Assembly: GCF_000422445.1 (NCBI RefSeq)
Contig: NZ_AULU01000017.1
Location: forward strand, 1 to 64,000
From: Paenibacillus assamensis DSM 18201
GTDB lineage: Bacteria; Bacillota; Bacilli; Paenibacillales; Paenibacillaceae
Reading direction: 5' to 3'
Length of the DNA stretch: 64,000 bases
Shown piece after piece: positions 26,549 through 36,808 of this stretch. Every line of letters starts with the position of its first letter. Within the stretch, counting starts at the first letter, position 1. The notes beneath the pieces were generated by a model. That model worked only from the letters and a program-made list of their open reading frames with translations. It searched no databases and was not told the DNA's origin. Both the position numbers and the translations under genes were made by a program.

Positions 26549-27118
26549 TCAGAACACTTTCTTAGTCCCTTGATCGTCTTTCACTATCTCTACTGCTTCA
26601 CGGAAACGGAGCGAATGCACAATTTCACGTTCACGCAAAAACTTTAAACTATCCTGCAAATCCACATCATCAGTCATATTGATCAGCCATTGATATGTAG
26701 CACGCGCCTTCTCCTCCGCGGCAATGTCTTCATAAAGGTCAGCGAGCGGATCGCCTTTGGCTTGAATATAGGTAGCCGTCCAAGGTACACCCCCAGCATT
26801 GCTATAGTACAGTGCGTTATCATGAGCGGCATAGTTTGCACCTAGTCCCGCTTCCTCCATTTGCTGCGGGGTTGCATCCTTCGTAAGTTTGAACACCATT
26901 GTAGCGATCATTTCCAAGTGGGAAAACTCCTCGGTCGCGATATCTGTTAACAGTCCAATTACTTTATCCGGTATCGTATACCGTTGGTTCATATAGCGAA
27001 GCGCCGCTGCAAGTTCCCCATCAGCCCCTCCATACTGCTCCAACAAAAACTTCGCCATGCGCGGATCACACTTACTTACTCGTACAGGATATTGCAGCTT
27101 TTTTTCATAGACCCACAA
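26549..27118 (-). CDS. cotJC: Spore coat protein CotJC (manganese-catalase family)
   Basis: 189 aa. YEKKLQYPVRVSKCDPRMAK at the N-terminus, then ferritin-like helices with EEFSHLEMIATMV and IAAEEKARATYQWLI, whose Glu/His residues match the dimanganese site of Mn-catalases. By family it belongs to the inner spore coat. It is the last gene of cotJABC. Confidence 0.95.
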   Translation of the reverse strand: MWVYEKKLQYPVRVSKCDPRMAKFLLEQYGGADGELAAALRYMNQRYTIPDKVIGLLTDIATEEFSHLEMIATMVFKLTKDATPQQMEEAGLGANYAAHDNALYYSNAGGVPWTATYIQAKGDPLADLYEDIAAEEKARATYQWLINMTDDVDLQDSLKFLREREIVHSLRFREAVEIVKDDQGTKKVF

Positions 27119-27158
27119 CGGTAATCACCTCACCCTTTGCTGTACGTGTTATACGCTT

Positions 27159-27428
27159 CTACACCTGCCACGGCCACGGCGTCTCCGCCCATGTAAATGG
27201 AGTACCAGAAGCAGAATGCCCAAAATTCATCAGTGGTCCATAGCGAGCTTGGAAGGCATCGGCCAGTTTCTTGCGCTCGCCTACATAATGGTTAAACTGC
27301 TGAATAGCTTGGGCATCGCTTGGATGCGTATCCAAGTACAAATTAAGCTCTACCAATATGAAATCAACCTCTTGCAGTATTCGCAAATCCCGATGATATT
27401 CAGGTGTTCGAAAAAGTTCATTGTTCAT
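27159..27428 (-). CDS. cotJB: Spore coat protein CotJB
   Basis: 89 aa from ATG at 27428, behind GAGGGGGTACGAAAG; the open frame upstream of it overlaps cotJA and has no SD. LRILQEVDFILVELNLYLDT and the C-terminal PFTWAETPWPWQV identify it. The start overlaps the cotJA end by 11 bp, so the two are translationally coupled. Confidence 0.95.
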   Translation of the reverse strand: MNNELFRTPEYHRDLRILQEVDFILVELNLYLDTHPSDAQAIQQFNHYVGERKKLADAFQARYGPLMNFGHSASGTPFTWAETPWPWQV

Positions 27429-27729
27429 CTTTCGTACCCCCTCGTTGCGATTGGTACGAGCTGTACAAAAAAGGCCACAAGGTACCATGCTTTAGAGCTT
27501 GATTAAACGGAAATTGAGGCCAATTGGGCGGCTGAAAATTAATATATTGATTGATAGGAACTACATATGTCTTATATGGAAGTGGCGGACAAGGATCATA
27601 CAATCCACGAAAAGGAACGTATTTACGGACTTCTTGATAATTTTCTAAAAAACTGTTAAGCGATTGTGGCGAGGAACCTGCTTTTTCGGACTTCTTTGAT
27701 CGGTTATCCGGCTCACCTGCTTGGGCCAT
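27418..27729 (-). CDS. cotJA: Spore coat-associated protein CotJA
   Basis: 103 aa from ATG at 27729; AGGAGG sits 9 nt upstream, whereas the in-frame ATG at 27738 would touch the SD. The first ~45 residues are polar and variable. The conserved part is PFRGLYDPCPPLPYKTYVVP then NQYINFQPPNWPQFP. First gene of the operon. A sigma-E-like pair (GTATAGG and CATAACG) occurs about 60-80 nt upstream but is weak. Confidence 0.9.
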   Translation of the reverse strand: MAQAGEPDNRSKKSEKAGSSPQSLNSFLENYQEVRKYVPFRGLYDPCPPLPYKTYVVPINQYINFQPPNWPQFPFNQALKHGTLWPFLYSSYQSQRGGTKDEQ

Positions 27730-27882
27730 AATCGTCATCCTCCTAGCTGTTGTACTCTTTGCCTACTTCTAGGTCTATGAATAACGTTATGATGAGAACA
27801 GAATGTCCTATACCTTTTTCGTGTAGAACGACCAATCGAGGCATCCAAACGGCCTGACTTCGTCAACACATAAAAGAGGAAT

Positions 27883-27926
27883 AAAAAAAGAACCTTCCGC
27901 TCCACTAGTACGTGGAATGGAAGGTT
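27883..27926 (-). terminator. Terminator of the DHA kinase gene
   Basis: AACCTTCC (27891-27898) pairs with GGAAGGTT (27919-27926), with an inner CCAC/GTGG stem. On the minus strand seven T residues follow. Confidence 0.85.
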
Positions 27927-28012
27927 GGCACTCACTGTTAAAATGTCATTATTATGCATCGTTATAGATTTTTTATAGCCACTCAGTTCATAACGTACAT
28001 TTCGATTGTCTA

Positions 28013-29773
28013 TTATTTAATCTCTTCAGCCAGCTTCGTGAAAATAACGCCCAACGCGTACGCTCCCGCATCGGGGTAGCCAAGGCTGCGCTCGCCTACT
28101 GTACCCGCGCGTCCCATACGAGCAACAATCGTCTCCGTATGCTTCGCACCTTGTACAGCCGCTTCTGCCGCTTTCGTTGCCGCTGTCTTCATATCATCGC
28201 CTGCTTCTGCACGTTGTACCCAAGCATCCGCAAATGGAGCCAACGCATCAACCAGCGTCTTATCCCCTACAACGGCTCCGCGTCCGAAGGAACGCTCGCC
28301 TGTATCTTGAATACCTTTCACAACAGCTTGCATCATTGCCGCGAATTCTGGAGCAGACAGTTCCGTCTTATCGCCAGCCGCCTTGCTTGCCGCACGGAAC
28401 GCCGATCCCCAGATTGGGCCGGAAGCGCCACCGCAGTGCTCCATAATAACGAGGGAGCATGCATGCAGGAAATCACCGATGTTCGTCGTATGATGCTCCA
28501 TAATCTCCGCCCATTCACGCTTCAATTGGCGGAAGCCTTTCGCTACGCTCATGCCAAAGTCACCGTCACCCGCGTGCGAATCCAGCTCACAGAATGGAAC
28601 TTCGTTCTCAATAATAATCTCGCTCATTTTATCAACAAGGTAGATCAAGTTGTTCAAGGAGAACTTGTTGTCTTGGACAACAGCATATTTCGAATCCGTC
28701 TCACAGCGGAACGATACCTCCGCATCGGATTGCGACTCCTCTTCTGCTGCCTCAATCTGCACCGGCAAAAACTCGCCGTTCACTTGAAGTGCTGGCGTAT
28801 CACAGCTAGCTTGCAAGTAGTGCTTCAATTGCTCGTTCAGCTTCATAATCGTTACCGAAGCGCCTGCCATATCAATGCTCGTCATATAGTTGCCGACGAA
28901 CACTTTGAAGATTGTAATGTTCTTATCTTTCAACGCATGTACGACCGAGTTAGCCAACAAGTACAGCTCTTGCAATGGCGAGCTGCCAAATCCATTGATT
29001 AACAGCGCAATCTCATGATGCTCGCTGCCGCTCAGCTTCATATCACGAATGAGGTCCGCGACCATCTTGCCCGCAAGCACATCCGCTGAAGCAATCTTCT
29101 CTCTGCGAATGCCCGGCTCACCGTGAATGCCGACGCCGTACTCGATCTCGTCATCGTTCAATTGGAACGTTGGCGTGCCTTTTGCTGGAACTGTGCAAGA
29201 AGTAAGCGCGAAGCCGATGCTTCTCGTATTATCAATCGCTTGCTGCGCAATCGCCTTCACTTCGCTCAGCTCTTTGCCTTCTTCCGCTGCTGCGCCAGCA
29301 ATTTTGTGCACGAATACCGTACCTGCAACGCCGCGTCTGCCAACCGTGTACAAGCTGTCTTCTACAGCGATATCATCATCGACTTTCACGTAGTCAACAA
29401 CTAATCCGTCTTCGCCAGCAAGATGAGCAGCGTTCTTAAAGTTCATCATATCGCCGCTGTAATTTTTAATGATCATCAAAGTCCCTTTTTTACTAGCTGA
29501 AGCTTTGAGACCTTGATACACCTGAATTTGAGAAGGAGAGGCAAATACGTCGCCGCATACCGCTGCATCCAGCATCCCTTTGCCGACGAATCCCGCATGC
29601 GCAGGCTCATGACCACTGCCGCCTCCGCTAATCAGTGTTACTTTGTCTTCGTTGATGTCTTTCTTTTTAATTATTTTATATTTGCTATTGAACTCCAATT
29701 CTGGATGCGCCAGCACGATGCCTCTGCACATTTCACGTACGAGCGTTTCTGGTTGATTCATTATTTTTTTCAT
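28013..29773 (-). CDS. Dihydroxyacetone kinase, DhaK-DhaL fusion
   Basis: 586 aa from ATG at 29773 (AGAGGTG 6 nt upstream). The DhaK half (to about residue 330) has TLISGGGSGHEPAHAGF and the substrate-binding His in GVGIHGEPGIRR near residue 217. The DhaL half (about 370-586) has DSHAGDGDFGMSVAKGF and MEHCGGASGPIWGS for ATP-Mg binding. The one-chain form is the ATP-dependent type rather than the PTS-dependent DhaKLM. With the adjacent glycerol dehydrogenase it converts glycerol to DHA phosphate. Confidence 0.93.
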   Translation of the reverse strand: MKKIMNQPETLVREMCRGIVLAHPELEFNSKYKIIKKKDINEDKVTLISGGGSGHEPAHAGFVGKGMLDAAVCGDVFASPSQIQVYQGLKASASKKGTLMIIKNYSGDMMNFKNAAHLAGEDGLVVDYVKVDDDIAVEDSLYTVGRRGVAGTVFVHKIAGAAAEEGKELSEVKAIAQQAIDNTRSIGFALTSCTVPAKGTPTFQLNDDEIEYGVGIHGEPGIRREKIASADVLAGKMVADLIRDMKLSGSEHHEIALLINGFGSSPLQELYLLANSVVHALKDKNITIFKVFVGNYMTSIDMAGASVTIMKLNEQLKHYLQASCDTPALQVNGEFLPVQIEAAEEESQSDAEVSFRCETDSKYAVVQDNKFSLNNLIYLVDKMSEIIIENEVPFCELDSHAGDGDFGMSVAKGFRQLKREWAEIMEHHTTNIGDFLHACSLVIMEHCGGASGPIWGSAFRAASKAAGDKTELSAPEFAAMMQAVVKGIQDTGERSFGRGAVVGDKTLVDALAPFADAWVQRAEAGDDMKTAATKAAEAAVQGAKHTETIVARMGRAGTVGERSLGYPDAGAYALGVIFTKLAEEIK

Positions 29774-29849
29774 AGAAGACACCTCTTACCTTAATTAGTA
29801 CGTATTCGATAAATCGGCTTTTTGAACAACCTCTAAAATAGCTATTGCC

Positions 29850-30983
29850 TTAATTGACAGTCGTCTTATATTGCTGTCCCAATTGGTCCGCCACAATAAT
29901 GGCTCCTACGACATCATCTGGAGTTACCGGGAATGGCATCGAATGAATCGATTCTTCTGGGATGCACGCTTTTACAGCTACATTCATCAATTCTTCTCTT
30001 GTTACTTCATGAACACCGATATCTGCAAGACAGACTGGCAGCCCAACTGAAACGCAGAAGCCCAATACTTCGTCTAGCTCTTCTTTGTTTGCATTTTCAA
30101 GCACCAATTGCACGATAGTCGTAAATGCGACTTTCTCGCCATGGAAATAATGATGCGCGCCTTCCAATGCTGTAAGGCCGTTATGGATCGCATGTGCAGC
30201 TGCTAAGCCACCGCTCTCAAACCCTAGACCAGACAACAAAATGTTCGTCTCGATAATATTTTCAAGCGCTGTTGTCACGATGTTTGCATCTGAAGCCAAC
30301 TTCGCTTTGTAACCATCCTCAAGCAGAGTTTCATAGCACAACTTCGCTAATGCAAGCGCAGCCTTTGTTCCTTTTGCTGGCTCGCCTACACCTTCAATAC
30401 GTCCGCATGGAAGTCCTGCGTTTACGTTAGAGTAGGATTTCGCTGTTGCTCTTGCTTCAAAATAAGTAGACAGCGCATCACCCATGCCCGCTACTAGGAA
30501 CCGCGTTGGTGCATTCGCGATAACCGTCGTATCAATCAATACGACACTTGGGCTTTGCTTGAAGTAAGCATAGTCGTCGAACTCTCCTTCTGGTGTATAC
30601 AATACTGCGGAATGGCTTGTCGGCGCATCTGTCGCAGCAATCGTCGGCACAATAATAAGCGCTTCGCCCTCAGCTACACATTTCGCCGCATCAATCGCCT
30701 TTCCTCCACCAAGGCCGATCGTACAAGCACAATTATGCTCTTTCGCCAGCTGCTGCAAACGAGCAACTTCTTGACGAGAACACTCTCCATTAAAACCGCT
30801 TTCAACAATCGTAACCCCATACTCTTGCATGGTGTGTACTAATTTATCTTTTACGCGTGCTGCGTCATCTTTGCTAGCAATCAACAAAGCGGATTCACCA
30901 AATGTTTTGATGAAATACCCAAGATTTAAAATTTCATTTTCACCTTGAACATATTTAGCTGGACTAATAAACGCTCTTCTCAT
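29850..30983 (-). CDS. gldA: Glycerol dehydrogenase GldA
   Basis: 377 aa from ATG at 30983, 9 nt after AGGAGG (the ATG at 30992 touches the SD). CTIGLGGGKAIDAAKCVAEG binds NAD. MGDALSTYFEARAT, HAIHNGLTALEGAHH and YFHGEKVA carry the Zn ligands Asp and two His. It oxidises glycerol to dihydroxyacetone. It lies 76 bp upstream of the DHA kinase, likely in one transcript. Confidence 0.95.
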   Translation of the reverse strand: MRRAFISPAKYVQGENEILNLGYFIKTFGESALLIASKDDAARVKDKLVHTMQEYGVTIVESGFNGECSRQEVARLQQLAKEHNCACTIGLGGGKAIDAAKCVAEGEALIIVPTIAATDAPTSHSAVLYTPEGEFDDYAYFKQSPSVVLIDTTVIANAPTRFLVAGMGDALSTYFEARATAKSYSNVNAGLPCGRIEGVGEPAKGTKAALALAKLCYETLLEDGYKAKLASDANIVTTALENIIETNILLSGLGFESGGLAAAHAIHNGLTALEGAHHYFHGEKVAFTTIVQLVLENANKEELDEVLGFCVSVGLPVCLADIGVHEVTREELMNVAVKACIPEESIHSMPFPVTPDDVVGAIIVADQLGQQYKTTVN

Positions 30984-31097
30984 GCTATTCATCCTCCTGT
31001 GCTGTAAGTAAATAGTTTATTTGTTATTAAAATAGAAAGTGACATTCAGGTAGTACATATAGGTCGTGTCATTTGGTTGGTGAGATTTAAATCAAAC

Positions 31098-31117
31098 ATC
31101 GACATAAATCGACAAAA
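31098..31117. promoter_or_regulatory. Direct repeat, possible operator of the gldA/PocR divergent region
   Basis: ATCGACATAA and ATCGACAAAA in direct tandem, one helical turn apart, between the divergent gldA and AraC-type regulator genes. AraC proteins often bind such repeats; the assignment is inference. Confidence 0.35.
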
Positions 31118-31215
31118 TTCATCAACACTTCATACAACTTCGTTATTATGATTCGGAAGTATACTTTTATTATAGGATTACCCAATGCTAAGATCATTGA
31201 ACAATGAAACCTAAA

Positions 31216-31228
31216 TAAAGCGTTTTCA
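31216..31228. promoter_or_regulatory. Near-consensus cre (CcpA) site
   Basis: TAAAGCGTTTTCA matches the cre pattern TGWAANCGNTNWCA apart from its 5' end. It lies in the divergent region upstream of glycerol genes, which are often under carbon control. Confidence 0.4.
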
Positions 31229-31334
31229 TATCGTATTTAGTGAATAGGCAGGCACAAATAGGACTATCTTGTCCTTGCATAGTAATATCATGCTATACTT
31301 AATTCAAGCGTATAAATGGAAGATGGTGAACAGC

Positions 31335-32543
31335 ATGAGCTCGCAACAATTTCAATTGGACAACATTATCGACCTGGAAAAGTGGCAGAAGCTGCAGGAC
31401 TCCCTATCTCTTGTCACGAAAATGGCCATCATTACGACCGACTACAAAGGCGTCCCCGTGTCACAGCACAGTCAATGCCAAAGCTTCTGCAAGGCAGTGC
31501 GTCAAGATGAAGCCTTGTCTCCCTACTGTCAAAAATGTGATGCCAGAGGCGGGCTTGATGCAGTGCGATTGAATAAGCCTTATATTTATAAATGCCACTT
31601 TAATATTATAGATATCGCCATTCCGATCATCGTGCACGATCAATATATTGGTGCAATTATGGCCGGCCAAGTGCTGCTGAAAGATGACACTACGGTTGAG
31701 CTGGAACAAATCGTAACGCGCGCTCCTAGTGCGGAAACAGATAATAAGTTCCGCAGCTTGGAGCAAGAATATGCCGCGCTTCCGGTGCTGACCTATGATG
31801 AGGTTACGACGATTTCCGATATGCTGTATCATTTGTGCAACTATATGGTGGAAGAAGCGATAGATAAAAATACTGTGATTGAAAGCTACCGCCAGGCGTT
31901 GGCGGCGAGTTCTTCTAGAGTGCAAGCAGTACATGCTTCTGAGCTGCAAGAACGTTCCGTCGTGCAAAAGCATTCTGCAATAGAAGTGCATGCTTCTGGG
32001 ACAGACCATCGTTCTGAACTGCCAAAATCATATGTTAGTCCCTTGGCATCTTCTAGGCTGCCAGAGCATTATGAACAAATGTCGGACAAATCAGTATTGA
32101 AGCCGTTATTAAATGAAAAGCTGTTAAACCAACCATTTTCAAATGAACAGTCGGCAAGTGGAGACCTTGTTGTTGAAGCAGTTTCTTCCCATTTAAACAG
32201 TAATAAAACGGCTTCTAACTCCTTACTTCAGCCTGCTTTTGACTATATATACACGCATAGAAACGACACGATCAAGCTTGCGGATATGGCCGATCTTTGC
32301 CACGTTAGTCCGAGCTATTTTAGTCGCTTATTTACAAAAGAAACGGGTGAAAGCTTCTCCACCTTTGTCCCCCGCCTGAAGATGGAATGGGCCAAGCAAA
32401 TGCTGGAGTGTACCGATTGGGCAATTGCACAAATAAGCAATGAGCTTGGATTTAGTGAGCCTAGCTATTTTATAAAAACGTTTAAGAAATTTGCAGGATG
32501 CACTCCTGCTGCGTATCGGAAACTTACATGGGTAAATAGTTGA
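31335..32543 (+). CDS. AraC-family regulator with PocR ligand-binding domain
   Basis: 402 aa from ATG at 31335 (GGTGAAC upstream; the frame is open from 31269). Residues ~10-180 match the PocR domain, which binds small diols and aldehydes: SLSLVTKMAIITTDYKGVPV then CQSFCKAVRQDEALSPYCQKC, with four Cys, and DIAIPIIVHDQYIGAIMAGQ. A low-complexity linker (about 190-300) follows. The last ~100 residues form the two AraC HTHs (LADMADLCHVSPSYFSRLFT and the ISNELGFSEPSYFIKTFKKF block). It is divergent from gldA-dhaKL and probably activates them in response to glycerol or dihydroxyacetone. Confidence 0.9.
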   Translation: MSSQQFQLDNIIDLEKWQKLQDSLSLVTKMAIITTDYKGVPVSQHSQCQSFCKAVRQDEALSPYCQKCDARGGLDAVRLNKPYIYKCHFNIIDIAIPIIVHDQYIGAIMAGQVLLKDDTTVELEQIVTRAPSAETDNKFRSLEQEYAALPVLTYDEVTTISDMLYHLCNYMVEEAIDKNTVIESYRQALAASSSRVQAVHASELQERSVVQKHSAIEVHASGTDHRSELPKSYVSPLASSRLPEHYEQMSDKSVLKPLLNEKLLNQPFSNEQSASGDLVVEAVSSHLNSNKTASNSLLQPAFDYIYTHRNDTIKLADMADLCHVSPSYFSRLFTKETGESFSTFVPRLKMEWAKQMLECTDWAIAQISNELGFSEPSYFIKTFKKFAGCTPAAYRKLTWVNS

Positions 32544-32652
32544 ATATAGAGCAGATAGTAACTGAATCAATAGTAACGTATTTTGAATATAAATAGTATT
32601 CGGGGCCGTTTGAGTTGCCGACAGACACTACTTCAAGTAAAGGAGACTTGAG

Positions 32653-32832
32653 ATGAAGCTGAAAGTGCTGGAAATTATGATTAGTATGGTGTTAGGCTTT
32701 TTTACGGGAATCCTACTTAGCCCTGAAGGCATAGACGTCTCTGCAAGCGGGCTTTATATTTTATTGGGCTGCATCCTTTGGATGCTCATATTTATCTTTT
32801 TGCACTTGCCTTCTAGGCAGCGTGATTCATAG
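32653..32832 (+). CDS. Small two-helix membrane protein
   Basis: 59 aa from ATG at 32653, with AAAGGAGACTTGAG as SD. Two hydrophobic segments (IMISMVLGFFTGILLS and LYILLGCILWMLIFIFLHL) separated by an acidic turn (PEGIDVSAS), then a basic tail (PSRQRDS). The strong SD and codon pattern support translation. No family is recognised. It follows the PocR regulator by 110 bp. Confidence 0.7.
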   Translation: MKLKVLEIMISMVLGFFTGILLSPEGIDVSASGLYILLGCILWMLIFIFLHLPSRQRDS

Positions 32833-32943
32833 AGCACGGGCTCTGATGGGTTGGATTGTAGTTGAGGCGCTATATTTTAAGGTATAGCTCAAAATACATT
32901 TCAAGATAAATCTCAAGATAATCTCAAGCTGCAAACCATCCAA

Positions 32944-33123
32944 CATGCGCAAAAGTGTAGTTATTTTCGCTCGAAAGTAGAAAATATACGTAAATATCGA
33001 CAAATGTGCAGTTATTTTTCTCGATTATGCTCATAACGAAGAAATGCTGCAAAAATAAATGTATTTTTGTCATGATTACCCCTAAAATAGCAAAATTCCG
33101 ATTAAATAACTGCACGATTGTCA
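32944..33123. repeat. Intergenic repeat element with TGCAGTTATTTT modules (family 2, copy D)
   Basis: CGACAAATGTGCAGTTATTTTT (split: CGACAAATG then TGCAGTTATTTTT, 32999-33019) and its inverted partner TAAATAACTGCACGATTGTCA near 33103-33123, plus a degenerate ATGCGCAAAAGTGTAGTTATTT at 32944. The same building blocks occur at 13061-13257. It fills most of the 541-bp gap before yjdM. Confidence 0.5.
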
Positions 33124-33171
33124 CTACTATCCTTATTTCCTCACCTATAATAACGAATCGAAAATGACATC

Positions 33172-33208
33172 AAAAAACCGGAAGCTTGATGCTGCCCGGT
33201 TTTTTTTG
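33172..33208. terminator. Bidirectional terminator
   Basis: AAAAAACCGG and CCGGTTTTTTTT with a 14-nt loop. It lies between the small membrane protein gene and yjdM and could serve both. Confidence 0.75.
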
Positions 33209-33373
33209 TATGGATATTGGTACTCTGTATGGATATTGGTTCTTCGTAATGCTATACCGCTGTAATGCTGCTTATGCGTGTACGGATACGTGTGCTAATA
33301 CAGTGAATAGGCAAGTACTCACCCAAGTATCCATGCTTCAGTGGATATAGATGATACCGTAAATACTGCCCTA

Positions 33374-33712
33374 CTACACCTTTTTCACAAACTCCGACTT
33401 CAGCTTCATTGCGCCAAAACCGTCGATTTTGCAATCAATATCATGATCGCCATCAACAAGGCGAATATTTTTAACCTTCGTACCGATTTTGATAACCGAA
33501 GAGCTGCCTTTAACTTTAAGATCTTTAATGACCGACACCGTGTCCCCATCTTGCAGCACGTTGCCGTTTGCATCCTTGATCACACGCTCGCTGTCGTTGT
33601 TCTCGCCTTCTGCTTGCGGAGACCATTCATGCGCACACTCTGGACACACGAGTAACGCTCCATCCTCATACGTATATGATGAATTACATTTTGGACAATT
33701 AGGCAATTCCAT
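33374..33712 (-). CDS. yjdM: PhnA/YjdM family zinc-ribbon protein
   Basis: 112 aa. The N-terminal zinc ribbon [21 protein letters not shown] (CxxC...CxxC) is followed by the conserved SH3-like domain [20 protein letters not shown] and [20 protein letters not shown]. The name derives from phosphonate work, but its role there is not established. ATG preceded by GGAGGAATAGCAGAA. Monocistronic. Confidence 0.93.
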   Translation of the reverse strand: MELPNCPKCNSSYTYEDGALLVCPECAHEWSPQAEGENNDSERVIKDANGNVLQDGDTVSVIKDLKVKGSSSVIKIGTKVKNIRLVDGDHDIDCKIDGFGAMKLKSEFVKKV

Positions 33713-33870
33713 TTCTGCTATTCCTCCACTCTTTTCGACTTACAATGTATCTGTATATAGTGTCATAGTCCACGAGAGAAGGCAAGTTGAGTACTGATAT
33801 TTCAAAACACAAACTGTTTTCGTATAAATACGGACATGCGAAAATACCAGTTCTCTTAACACGGATTGAA

Positions 33871-34124
33871 AATTAAATATAGTTCGTCTTTATGAGGGTA
33901 CAATTGCAGAGAAAGAGATGCGCTGGGAAAAGGCCCATATTATTCTCATCATCCCTAACCTTTCCAAAGAAGAAGCCGTTAAAAAGAAACCCAATGAACT
34001 TATTGATAAGGAGTTGTAAGATAAGTTGGAAATTGGACAGAAAGTAAAAATTAAAGCTAAACTCGAACAGTTGGAACCTTATCCACCCATTCGATCAGTC
34101 ATCGAACTAGAGGTTAGTGAGTAA
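33871..34124 (+). pseudogene. Decayed DUF3221/YobA-like gene
   Basis: Two frames join into one protein-like sequence. The first reads YEGTIAEKEMRWEKAHIILI to about 33960. A one-base shift at the C-TTTCC junction continues as LSKEEAVKKKPNELIDKEL, then an in-frame TAA (34017-34019), then DKLEIGQKVKIKAKLEQLEP and ends at TAA 34122-34124. The IGQKVK...YPP ending resembles DUF3221. There is no intact start (an in-frame stop lies at 33868-33870). At least one frameshift and one nonsense mutation make it a pseudogene. Confidence 0.6.
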
Positions 34125-34199
34125 CGATTTTTACAATTAATCTCTACATTCATTATCCAACACTATCAAAACTTTATAAGTGCAGTTTGCATACATAAT

Positions 34200-34229
34200 A
34201 CGCACGCCCCTCCATGGAGCGTGCGTTTT
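34200..34229 (+). terminator. Hairpin terminator
   Basis: ACGCACGC (34200-34207) pairs with GCGTGCGT (34219-34226), followed by TTTTC. It lies downstream of the DUF3221-like pseudogene; the rest of the gap to 34437 shows nothing recognisable. Confidence 0.7.
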
Positions 34230-34437
34230 CACTCTTCTATCATTTTCATCAATCTATAACTAACCTTTATCAAAAGTTTACCATTTCTTGATAGTAATAG
34301 CTCCCCTTTGATCGTAAAATGAAGTCGTCAAGTTCGGATCTTCATACTCTTGCGCATCGAGTAGGAAGATCGATTGCACTCACAATGCTCATACTCCACG
34401 AACATCGACATCATTCTACTTATGGAGGTATTTGAAT

Positions 34438-34761
34438 ATGAAAAATATGAGCAAATTGTTGATGTCCACTGTATTAGCGTTCGGTCTTCTGTCAGGCTCC
34501 GTTGGCGCTCTTGGCGCTGAAAGCGTAAGTCAATCATCTGTAACTACATTCGATGTCGTTCATCCTGTTCTTGAGTTAAAAGTAGGGGAAACGTATCAGT
34601 TTGGCGGTAAGGGGTACAGCGCATGGTTGATCAGCGGACAGGGAGTAGTTAGTATAGACCAATTCGGGAAGGTTACCGCGTTAAGCCCTGGTGATGCTCT
34701 GGTCCATGTTTATCCGACCAGTGGAATTAAACAAATTCGTCCTATTAAAGTCGTAAATTAA
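34438..34761 (+). CDS. Small secreted protein with Ig-like (BIG2-type) fold
   Basis: 107 aa from ATG at 34438, 9-10 nt after GGAGG (a TTG at 34432 is closer to the SD but less likely). Signal peptide ends near VGALGAES. The mature part (about 80 residues) has KVGETYQFGGKGYSAW, GVVSIDQFGKVTALSPGDAL and VHVYPTSG, the pattern of bacterial Ig-like group 2 domains. It is a single domain, with no anchor or enzyme motif. Followed by a strong terminator. Confidence 0.75.
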   Translation: MKNMSKLLMSTVLAFGLLSGSVGALGAESVSQSSVTTFDVVHPVLELKVGETYQFGGKGYSAWLISGQGVVSIDQFGKVTALSPGDALVHVYPTSGIKQIRPIKVVN

Positions 34762-34783
34762 GTTATAGATTTTAATATAATAG

Positions 34784-34829
34784 CAGAATCGACCGTTCCT
34801 ATTCCTATGGAAACGGTCGATTCTTTTCC
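34784..34829 (+). terminator. Terminator of the small Ig-like protein gene
   Basis: AGAATCGACCGTTCC pairs with GGAAACGGTCGATTCT (one mismatch region) and is followed by TTTTCC. Confidence 0.85.
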
Positions 34830-35031
34830 ATTTTAGCCCCAACTATGAACAAAAAATATATCACGTAATCACTTATTCTGTACAATCTAGCAAAGATGCT
34901 GAACCGTTGCATAGCCAAAAAGCGCCAAAGACACTAAGCTCTCTCTGTCCAAAAAAACAGCGACCGCCCCTTTTTAATGCCTTTGACGCCTCTATCATTA
35001 TTATTTTTCAGTACAACTCTCTTAAACGCTT

Positions 35032-36588
<1,557 letters not shown>

Positions 36589-36624
36589 TCACACCCTTTT
36601 GTCTATTCTTGATAGTCTGATCTA

Positions 36625-36638
36625 TGAAAACGTTTGCA
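36625..36638 (-). promoter_or_regulatory. cre (CcpA) site of the amylase gene
   Basis: TGCAAACGTTTTCA on the minus strand (TGAAAACGTTTGCA on the plus), close to the cre consensus and 43-56 bp upstream of the start codon, where amyO-type sites overlap the promoter. Confidence 0.75.
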
Positions 36639-36808
36639 TAAATCTATTACTCATTATAGTTTTAGTTGGATTAGCCGTAAAGTAGAATTTGAAAAATTAC
36701 CCGCTTATTAGTCTAAACAAGCTTTCACAGCGCACTTCTTGACTGTTCTCTATTTTAATTTTATAATCTGGGTAAATTTTACACAATCATAAACAAAGGA
36801 GAAATAAC

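Noticed and set aside
28139-29002. 287-codon plus-strand frame
   Set aside because: Antisense to the DHA kinase gene; Arg/Cys/His-rich shadow composition.
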